This document shows, piece after piece, positions 7,118 to 10,549 of a stretch of DNA of 10,549 bases; positions within the stretch are counted from its first letter, which is position 1, and every line of letters begins with the position of its first letter. The stretch comes from Ectocarpus siliculosus. Its lineage: Eukaryota; Sar; Phaeophyceae; Ectocarpales; Ectocarpaceae. A program made the translations under genes and the position numbers. Where the stretch lies: NCBI GenBank assembly GCA_000310025.1, contig FN649735.1:2079276-2089824 (forward strand). Direction: 5' to 3'. The notes under the pieces are model-generated. The model saw nothing but the letters and a program-made list of their open reading frames with translations, was not told the origin of the DNA and searched no databases.

Positions 7118-9983
7118 GCGGTCACGCCAAAAAAAATAATCCCGCACCTTCGCCGTGGTTGATCGATTTCCCGCCTCCGCCCCCGCCCTTCCCCCCTCCC
7201 CAGAGAACCGACGGGTTGATCGTCAAGCAAGTGATCCCGCCCACCCCGGTCGCTTCCACCGCGTGAACCGACCCGCTGATCACGAAGCCCTTCTCGGTGC
7301 GGACGCCCATCCGAACGCGCGCCCGGGATATCACAAGCCGGAGCACGACCGCCTCCCCGCTGCCTCTGTCGGTTCGCCGCCCCGGGAGGGGCGGCAAATC
7401 ATTATGGGCCCCACCCCCCCTTTCCGAGGCCGGGGGGGGGGAGGGGGAGGGGGAAGGGCCAGGCGCGACCTTCTCCTTCCGAGCTCCTCGCGACGGGGGC
7501 TGGGACAACTGTACGCTTGCCTCGTTGACGTCTACTTGCCAAGAAAACCACACCTGTTGTTGTTGGTGTTTTTGTTGCCATCACCGGACGAGAGAGGATT
7601 CGTACGGACCAATGTAAGAGGCCGAAGTCGTTTTGACCGCCGACAGAGTACAGCATCGGTTTTAAAAGGCCAAGCACTGCTGTGCTCGCCCTTGGAGCGC
7701 GCATCGTGAAAGACGGGGGGAGAGGGGGAAGAGGAGCTACCATATGACCTCGGTTGGGTGTCATCGAGGAACGGTCTTAACGAAAAATAAACTGCCCTCG
7801 AAACACACACCCAACAAAAAAAAAAACATACATGGGGTGGTGAAAAATGTCTCCGTTGTGTCTGCGATAAATAACGCCTTCGGATAAAACGTGGAGACTG
7901 CTGTAACAGCGAGGACGATAACACGTTTCTGACACAGTAATTAGTTCTCTTTCGAGTAATTCACCTGATTTCGAGTGGCTGGGTCTTCTTCACCTTCCGC
8001 CGCCAATCCAGCCTCCACCCAGTGACGCTGAAACAAATTAGCCGCCTATTATAGTAATACAGCGAGACGACAGATAAGACGACAATCGCGTAAAAAAATG
8101 GCGTGAGTCAAAGTCATATGCATGTCGGTCACATCCTCTTACTCATCGTCTCGGGGATGAACCAGACACACAAACACCCTATGGCCGACGGTGCGTCGGC
8201 TGCAGCTATGTCCTCGTCAACACAAACTGCGCACAGCGAACCCGCCAAACACCCAGACCCAGCACGACCACCACTTCACGGACATCAAACAAAACAATAC
8301 TACTGGGATTGCCTACGCACAGAAAGAAAGTTTAATACGAAAGGAGACCAGGCAGGGGGCACGCAGACGGTAACCCCAACTTTAGCCGATTCTATACGTT
8401 ATCCAGAATGTTTGCTTACTTCGAAAAACCTGCGTAGACTACTGTACCGTACCACACACACACGAAAGCTGCTGCTCCTTGCTCCAAACAAACATCGATT
8501 CCGGGCCCATGCCCCCTCCGCACCTGCCCCAACTCGACCGCGTTAATCCCCGTCCAAGCAGAAAAGTCCACTCTGTCCATCTCAGAGACGGACACAGGGG
8601 TAGACCCGGCCCCATCTCCTGGCATTCCACCTCTCACGGAGGGGGACGGCGACGACGATGATCGGTTCGACCCGACCGATTGACGTCCCATGTCGGGTGG
8701 GTCTTTCACGGCCTGGCCGGGAGGCGCCCTGCGTAAGACAAGACCATGAAGAAGCACAAGGCATAAGTCAGACCATGAACGCGCCGAAGGAGAATTATGG
8801 CACAAATAAGACCATGAACGCGCCGAAGGTTAATTAAGGCACAAATAAGACCATGAACGTGAATGAGAACACAATTAGGACCATGAACGCGGCGAGGGAG
8901 CACAATACATAAATAAGACCATGAACGCGGCAAAGGAGTACAAAACATGAAAATACCATGAACGTGAAGGAGCACAAAACATAATGAGACGGGGAGGAAT
9001 CTCCCATAAAGGGTCGGCGCCTTGTAGGGCGTCTACGGCAAGTCCCGGACAAAGGCCATGGGAGCAAACGAACGAACACACGTTTTCACCGACAATCAAT
9101 CCGCTGAAACCGAAATGCTCATGATCATCAGCCGGTTAGCGCGGTCAATGCCAATCGAAGAAAGACAAACACCCAAACACCCACGCACACCGCTGTGCAA
9201 GTAGTCTGCAAGCGACTCTTGCGGTGATACTTGAAGGACACGGGGCACCGTCGAATCATATACTTCTCGTCTCAAAAAAAGAGCGCTGCACGCCGAACAT
9301 GGCCGCTTACAAAACAAAGGGATAGCAAAGCAGCACACAACCCACCTGGGAGCGGCAGCTGAAGTTCCCGCAAGCCACTGAAAAGTACGCCCCACTACCC
9401 CAGCCGGGGCCTGTCCAGCGACCCCCTTTTCGATGTTTTTCCTGGACGCGCGAGCAGAAACAAAACGATTGGTTCAGCGAGGAGGTTGAGGACGAAAAAT
9501 CAAGGTGTTGGCGCTGCCAGGCGGGATCCGATGTCTGTTTTCGACAGACAGCAGTGGCACGAGCCACATGTCCGAAGAAGGCGGTCTGGAACGAAAGTTC
9601 GCAACCGCGACATCGTGCCAAGCTCGCTCCATCGCGCCTCTACACACAGACCTGCCGTGCGTCCTCCTTTCCGCGACATAAAGCTGAGGTCGTGCAACAC
9701 AGCACTTTCAAACGGGTTGACGCGGCGACTACTACCACACGCGCTGTTGCCACGTGCTCAACAACGGACATGCCACGTGCTCAAAGGACAAAGGAAGGAA
9801 CTCCTGTTCTACTCCTTGGAAGGCCAAGCGAAGCACACAATCGCCGCCGATTCGTCGGTGTATCGCATGCAGAAAAGTGGGGTTATCTTTCTCTTACCTA
9901 GCCACGTCTCTGTAAACGAGGATCTCCTCGACGGAAAGCTCCATCTCCAGGGCCAACATCGCTCTCATTTCCACCTCGGAGAC
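1..9983 (-). CDS. VPS13-like bridge lipid transfer protein, partial multi-exon gene (middle part)
   Basis: This is a gene-level entry; exons are listed separately. About 1,716 codons can be assembled from ten exons with GT...AG introns. VPS13 family proteins are rod-shaped, carry a lipid-binding groove and move phospholipids between membranes at organelle contact sites. Seen in the sequence: repeated short segments with alternating hydrophobic residues, such as 'LSGLTTLRLNVSLAGVQARV', 'LTLALTRLTYDTRF', 'VSIDQISFVAAPSGFL', 'YLRASLQGLELLDLTADG', 'VRGLRVCFLHRFVAEI' and 'NLTVVIPRSTHS'. The last three match the pattern I know from the middle of VPS13. Between them lie long low-complexity insertions, so the protein is probably larger than animal VPS13 (about 3,100-4,400 residues). 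The start codon, the chorein domain and the C-terminal domains are outside the window. Another repeating beta-groove protein (ATG2, BLTP1 or BLTP2 type) is possible but fits the IPRS segment less well. Family call about 0.8; exon borders vary in certainty. Confidence 0.8.
182..563 (-). other. intron of the VPS13-like gene (382 bp)
   Basis: It starts GTGGGTCAG, the same six-base donor as the intron at 3143, and ends CCGGTCGCACCAG. No gene or repeat of note lies inside. Confidence 0.7.
564..2070 (-). CDS. VPS13-like gene, largest exon (502 codons); strongest family evidence
   Basis: The acceptor is CGATCATCAG after a C/T-rich tract; the donor is GAG|GTGGGT. The exon opens with the last base of an arginine codon, then 502 codons without a stop. 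Order by residue: 47-72 'ASVSIDQISFVAAPSGFL'; an Ala-rich run at 74-90; 121-155 'STSVHLQVREFRSLLSLESR' and 'PLASLSMTGLVFEAS'; an acidic 'WWDLDDIDP' at 160-168; 222-247 'GYLRASLQGLELLDLTADG' and 'QLHNQVIS'; Ala-rich runs at 255-312; 315-324 'LPVIVVELTP'; 339-362 'INASVRGLRVCFLHRFVAEI'; Gly-rich runs at 378-389 and 437-461; 468-491 'GMRVTAVLQNLTVVIPRSTH'. The 222-247, 339-362 and 468-491 segments match, in order, the VPS13 middle region as I know it: strand with 'DLT', strand with 'R-F-V-x-E', and strand ending 'I-P-R-S'. The low-complexity runs lie between, not within, these. Confidence 0.85.
2071..2426 (-). other. intron of the VPS13-like gene (356 bp)
   Basis: It starts GTACGG and ends CGATCATCAG, joining in phase 2. 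The frame of the following exon stays open for about 245 bases into the intron (to 2315), but that part reads like non-coding sequence and lacks family motifs. Confidence 0.65.
2427..2839 (-). CDS. VPS13-like gene, 137-codon exon
   Basis: The acceptor is excellent: a long pyrimidine tract, then GACACGCAG. The exon starts 'ASGLTLALTRLTYDTRFTAT' and 'AEAIVVRDSDGVRI', matching the VPS13 theme of a groove strand, 'Y-D-x-x' and a second strand with 'D' at the turn. A charged linker of about 70 residues follows, with a basic helical part ('RLKRHQARRGQERD') and 'ARERIEAAAATLAENQKR'. Then 'SALLISFVACDK' returns to a strand. The chosen donor is CG|GTACGG, leaving two bases that join A of the next exon to make CGA (Arg), in phase. 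Other GT sites nearby would need a different acceptor downstream. Confidence 0.75.
2840..3143 (-). other. intron of the VPS13-like gene (304 bp)
   Basis: It starts GTGGGTTGTG, followed by GT-rich sequence (CA-rich on the plus strand, about 3095-3140), and ends in a strong pyrimidine tract with GACACGCAG. Both neighbours are in phase 0. Confidence 0.75.
3144..4175 (-). CDS. VPS13-like gene, 344-codon exon
   Basis: The acceptor is ATAATGTAG and the donor GAG|GTGGGT. The exon is 344 codons, phase 0 at both ends. It starts 'VSKETVAAITLLTLSLKRAV', which with the end of the previous exon fits the VPS13 pattern of a strand followed by a helix ('L-S-x-x-D-x-x-x-L-L' type). Residues 101-131 contain 'RLALLSGLTTLRLNVSLAGV', a clear pair of groove strands. 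Residues 175-245 are basic and helical ('ARRCVRRVARQLVERVHPAA' onward), ending 'VVEALLETTARIRN'. A short Gln run lies at 276-279, a helix 'VRELVEAGMAVLSD' near 301-314, a Gly/Ser linker after it, and 'EPVLLDIAAVE' at the end. I recognise no catalytic motif. The first codon is GTG after a splice acceptor, not a start. Confidence 0.8.
4176..4421 (-). other. intron of the VPS13-like gene (246 bp)
   Basis: It starts GTGAGC and ends ATAATGTAG, the shortest intron placed here. Both neighbouring exons are in phase 0. No other signal is seen. Confidence 0.75.
4422..5516 (-). CDS. VPS13-like gene, 365-codon exon
   Basis: The acceptor is TTGGTGCAG and the donor GAG|GTGAGC. The exon is 365 codons, phase 0 at both ends, with no stop. 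Residues 1-24 read 'VLTPGLLLPSRSPDLDNLRV' plus 'LAAG', resembling the VPS13 statement of a strand ending in a proline, then Ser, Asp and a 'D-L-x-x-L-x-V' strand. Residues 45-60 ('VDVRAAGFAIRFELE') and 118-138 ('HTCLELTVGCCIYQKGRYLL') look like groove strands, as do 269-297 ('AIVQSLRVPLSDPHYFRVAD' onward). Between them are runs of proline, serine and glycine, an acidic patch at 186-192 and seven consecutive arginines at 312-318, all likely disordered loops. The exon ends 'SRIRVE', continuing into 'VSKETVAAIT' of the next. Confidence 0.8.
5517..5865 (-). other. intron of the VPS13-like gene (349 bp)
   Basis: It starts GTGCGA and ends TTGGTGCAG. It holds a GT/GC alternating stretch (5795-5823), a short (GTCC)n run around 5653-5666 and (GGTA)-like repeats around 5579-5598. 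Both neighbouring exons are in phase 0. No further gene is visible. Confidence 0.7.
5795..5823. repeat. GT/GC alternating microsatellite in an intron
   Basis: Alternating GTGTGTGTGCGCGTGTGTGT and GCGCGCG. Purine-pyrimidine alternation of this sort can adopt left-handed DNA; whether it does so here is unknown. Confidence 0.9.
5866..5970 (-). CDS. VPS13-like gene, 35-codon exon
   Basis: The acceptor is CCAAACAG and the donor is AAG|GTGCGA. The exon is exactly 35 codons, phase 0 at both ends, and reads 'VYSMNLELVARMAHVELTVS' and 'PPLLSALADFAQSSK'. The alternating hydrophobic pattern, followed by an amphipathic 'PPLLSALADF' helix, resembles the VPS13 arrangement in which a beta-strand pair is followed by a short helix crossing the groove. 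It joins in phase with both neighbours. This is one of the best supported small exons here. Confidence 0.75.
5971..6358 (-). other. intron of the VPS13-like gene (388 bp)
   Basis: It starts GTTGGTGTTG, followed by a GT-rich stretch, and ends CTCCAAACAG. A run of ten A occurs near 6139-6148 on the plus strand (T on the sense strand). No exon-like segment is needed, since both neighbours are in phase 0. Confidence 0.65.
6330..6354. repeat. CA/GT microsatellite just inside the intron
   Basis: An almost pure ACACACA tract with one G interruption. On the sense strand it reads as TG repeats starting a few bases after the exon donor at 6358. Confidence 0.9.
6359..6495 (-). CDS. VPS13-like gene, short exon (45 codons)
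   Basis: The acceptor is GGCGCCCAG, after a T-containing stretch. The exon begins with AC, completing an Asp codon from the previous exon, then reads 'SALNIFMDVKRTDRKASLAS' and 'VAGEVEMEEQGDGAKLLKSK', ending 'ARMFS' at a TCT|GTTGGT donor. The donor is weak but is followed at once by a GT-rich tract. The exon ends in phase 0, and the next begins in phase 0. 'ALNIFMDVKR' and 'VAGEVEME' look like successive groove strands. The next GT a few bases on (G|GTGTTG) would change the phase and break the join. Confidence 0.68.
6496..7147 (-). other. intron of the VPS13-like gene (652 bp)
   Basis: The donor is GTGCGG and the acceptor GGCGCCCAG; the phases of the two exons match (G + AC). It contains a (CAG)13 tract near its 5' end. 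A plus-strand open frame of 134 codons (6735-7139) lies inside it, encoding a basic protein ending in an alanine run. I do not recognise it, and it is treated under findings. Confidence 0.65.
7078..7116. repeat. (CTG)13 trinucleotide repeat; (CAG)13 on the gene's sense strand
   Basis: There are thirteen perfect CTG units on the plus strand, 31 bases into the intron from the donor at 7147. Tracts of this type change length easily. It lies outside the coding sequence. Confidence 0.97.
7148..7534 (-). CDS. VPS13-like gene, exon with proline/serine-rich insert
   Basis: The likely acceptor is TTTTCTTGGCAAG at 7535. The exon starts 'DVNEASVQLSQ', runs through a Pro/Ser-rich stretch made by a C-rich tract (about 7420-7456), then returns to a beta-type region: 'EAVVLRLVISRARVRMGVRT' followed by 'EKGFVISGSVHAVEATG'. 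A glycine-rich linker ends it at GAAG|GTGCGG. The leftover G joins AC of the next exon to make GAC (Asp), so that junction is in phase. The 'LRLVISRARVRM...GFVISGSVHAVEAT' portion looks like paired strands of a VPS13/RBG groove, by pattern only. The 5' border could instead be 7531 or at GAG|GCA. If the following intron were kept, translation would stop within about ten codons. Confidence 0.65.
7535..8523 (-). other. intron region of the VPS13-like gene, possibly split by a small exon
   Basis: There are 989 bases between two placed exons whose phases do not match directly when the preferred borders are used (phase 0 out, phase 1 needed). The small candidate exon at 8212-8143 would fix this. 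The rest holds short A-runs, a CA-rich stretch at 8453-8463 and no other supported gene. A plus-strand open frame at 8103-8546 overlaps the exon and is rejected. Confidence 0.5.
8143..8212 (-). CDS. candidate small exon of the VPS13-like gene
   Basis: This is a proposed 70-nt exon. It has a strong donor, GA|GTAAGAG, and reads 'DIAAADAPSAIGCLCVWF' followed by 'IPETM', with one base left over. It would enter in phase 0 from the CAG end at 8524 and leave in phase 1, which is exactly what the next exon (starting TA at 7534) needs. The acceptor (GACGAG at 8215-8213) is weak. A better acceptor, GTGCGCAG about 14 bases upstream, would need the previous exon to end in phase 1, as the 8430 donor does. 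It may not be real; the alternative is a direct join from 8524 to a GAG|GCA acceptor inside the next exon. Confidence 0.3.
8524..8728 (-). CDS. VPS13-like gene, second visible exon (3' end uncertain)
   Basis: The acceptor is TCTTACGCAG, directly beside an intronic tandem repeat. The exon opens with the third base of an arginine codon, matching the phase left by the exon at 9898. It encodes 'APPGQAVKDPPDMGRQ', a serine-rich linker, and 'STPVSVSEMDRVDFSAWTG', ending 'NAVELGQ' at a CAG|GTGCGG donor (phase 0). The same frame stays open beyond this, to a stop just after 8419. Other possible donors are CAG|GTTTTT (exon end 8430, phase 1) and GAA|GTAAGC (exon end 8420, phase 2). The last has the best donor consensus, so the end is not settled. 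No family motif is recognisable in this exon; the assignment rests on position and phase. Confidence 0.55.
8729..9897 (-). other. intron of the VPS13-like gene (1,169 bp)
   Basis: The donor is GTAAGAG and the acceptor TCTTACGCAG. The exons on both sides agree in phase, so no extra exon is required. It contains the seven-copy repeat at 8741-8990. A 14-bp direct repeat TGCCACGTGCTCAA occurs at about 9748 and 9771. A minus-strand open frame at 9096-9395 was examined for an exon; candidate borders there are weak and I do not call one. Confidence 0.6.
8741..8990. repeat. seven-copy imperfect tandem repeat in the intron
   Basis: The motif ACCATGAA recurs at about 8743, 8772, 8811, 8850, 8880, 8918 and 8955, so the spacing alternates between about 29-30 and 37-39 bases. 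The fuller unit is roughly AGACCATGAACGCGCCGAAG followed by a GAG/ACACAA and ATAA tail, with several changes per copy. The last copy in transcription order ends about 12 bases before the splice acceptor at 8729. Confidence 0.85.
9898..9983 (-). CDS. VPS13-like gene, first visible exon
   Basis: The acceptor is a clear pyrimidine tract followed by CCGCAG, and the donor is AG|GTAAGA, close to the eukaryotic consensus. The 86-nt exon reads 'VSEVEMRAMLALEMEL' and then 'SVEEILVYRDVA', leaving two bases (AG) for the next exon. These join with G at 8728 to give an arginine codon, so the phase agrees with the next exon. The alternation of charged and hydrophobic residues fits the beta-groove part of VPS13, but the exon is too short to identify alone. 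Its frame is also open upstream to at least 10145, so a longer form from an alternative acceptor is possible. Confidence 0.65.
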
Positions 9984-10208
9984 CTGCGGAAAAACAACAA
10001 AACAGCGCACAAGGGTGATCCGGAAGATCTTTGAACTGAGCCGTCGGCCTCCGAATACTCTGAAAACACCAACAGCGCTGAATGAGACGCCCTCCGAATG
10101 CTCAGCGAACAACAACAGCGCTGAATGAGACGCCCTCCGAATGCTCTGCGAACAACAACAGCGCGCACGAGAGTGAGCAGGAAGATGTTGAACGGGATCA
10201 CCTCCGAA
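9984..10208. repeat. nested tandem repeat carrying copies of a 3' splice-site module
   Basis: Two nearly identical 43-bp units start with CCTCCGAAT at 10048 and 10091, and a third partial unit starts at 10134. Outside these, the stretch from about 9991 to 10055 (AACAACAAAACAGCGC..., GGAAGATCTTTGAACTG..., CCTCCGAA) resembles 10151-10208 (AACAACAACAGCGCGC..., GGAAGATGTTGAACGG..., CCTCCGAA), so the array is nested. Read on the minus strand, each copy has a GCGCTGTT-plus-T-rich tract followed by CAG or GAG, the same layout as the acceptor of the exon at 9983. Confidence 0.75.
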
Positions 10209-10549
10209 CCCAATCCTTATGGTCGTTCACCACGGGAAACGTCTCGCGCCACCCACCGATAATTCTGATAGCAGCCCCTACTCTCCCTACCCGATACCCC
10301 AATGCTCACCAGAGGAGCGGACACGAAGATGGGGCACGTTGCTGCTCCCCGCCAGGCCTATCCATACCATGGTATACCGTGCCATACTTGCATGCGGCCC
10401 AACTCACTATACCACGCGGAATCGAAACAGGTCGGAGGCAAGCACGCAGGGCAAACAAACAAACGTGCATTCCAAGCCCACAATTATACGACAAGGCTCA
10501 TACCGCTCTACACGTGGACAGAAAAGCCCCCCCCCTCCCCCCTCCACTA
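9984..10549 (-). other. intron or upstream sequence of the VPS13-like gene
   Basis: There is no supported exon in these 566 bases. The part next to the exon at 9983 holds a nested repeat (see the repeat entry). The far part (10210-10549) has a short palindrome around 10365-10374 (TACCATGGTA) and a C-rich run near the end (10527-10545). A minus-strand open frame at 10306-10494 shows no recognisable protein. This is most simply one long intron whose donor lies beyond the window. Confidence 0.6.

Noticed and set aside
8103-8546. Plus-strand open frame of 147 codons
   Set aside because: It overlaps the end of a minus-strand exon, has biased His/Thr/Pro content from intronic CA-rich sequence and no family resemblance.
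8741-8990. Possible CRISPR array in the regularly spaced repeats
   Set aside because: The copies differ from each other, there are no unique spacers of constant length, and the context is a eukaryotic intron.
9096-9395. Possible extra exon within a minus-strand open frame
   Set aside because: Borders such as CCTTCAAG and CG|GTGTGC can be fitted, but the flanking exons already join in phase and the sequence has no family pattern.
9486-10034. Plus-strand open frame of 182 codons
   Set aside because: It crosses the exon at 9983-9898 in antisense and part of the intronic repeat. No recognisable protein and no splice or promoter support.

Overview
This window looks like nuclear DNA from a eukaryote that has introns, and almost all of it belongs to one large gene on the minus strand. 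The GC-rich exons, the introns of roughly 250-1170 bp with GT...AG ends, the many microsatellites and the alanine, glycine, proline and arginine runs in the protein suggest a stramenopile, possibly a brown alga of the Ectocarpus type. That assignment is an impression, not a proof. I see no bacterial-style operon, rRNA, tRNA, transposase or CRISPR array.

The gene: reading from high to low coordinates, ten exons can be placed at 9983-9898, 8728-8524, 7534-7148, 6495-6359, 5970-5866, 5516-4422, 4175-3144, 2839-2427, 2070-564 and 181-1 (cut by the window edge). From the exon starting at 7534 onward every splice junction joins in phase with no stop codon. This chain, plus the first two exons, gives about 1,716 codons. 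The translation resembles VPS13-type (chorein, bridge-like) lipid transfer proteins. The best evidence is in the exon 2070-564: a 'GYLRASLQGLELLDLTADG' segment, an 'INASVRGLRVCFLHRFVAEI' segment and a 'NLTVVIPRSTHSRE' segment are typical of the middle of VPS13. The N-terminal chorein domain lies upstream, beyond 10549, and the C-terminal part lies downstream, beyond position 1.

The protein alternates short conserved segments of beta-groove type with long low-complexity insertions. VPS13 proteins form a long hydrophobic groove that moves phospholipids in bulk between organelles at membrane contact sites. By inference this gene does the same.

The introns hold the most unusual DNA. Upstream of the first visible exon is a nested repeat in which the 3' splice-site region appears to be copied several times (9984-10208). 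The next intron ends in a seven-copy imperfect repeat that runs almost up to its splice acceptor (8741-8990). A (CAG)13 tract on the sense strand sits 31 nt inside another intron (7078-7116). Several introns start with GT-rich tracts.

The least certain part is 8524-7534. The end of the second exon is ambiguous there, and a small extra exon (8212-8143) may be needed to keep the frame. I found no convincing new multi-gene system.
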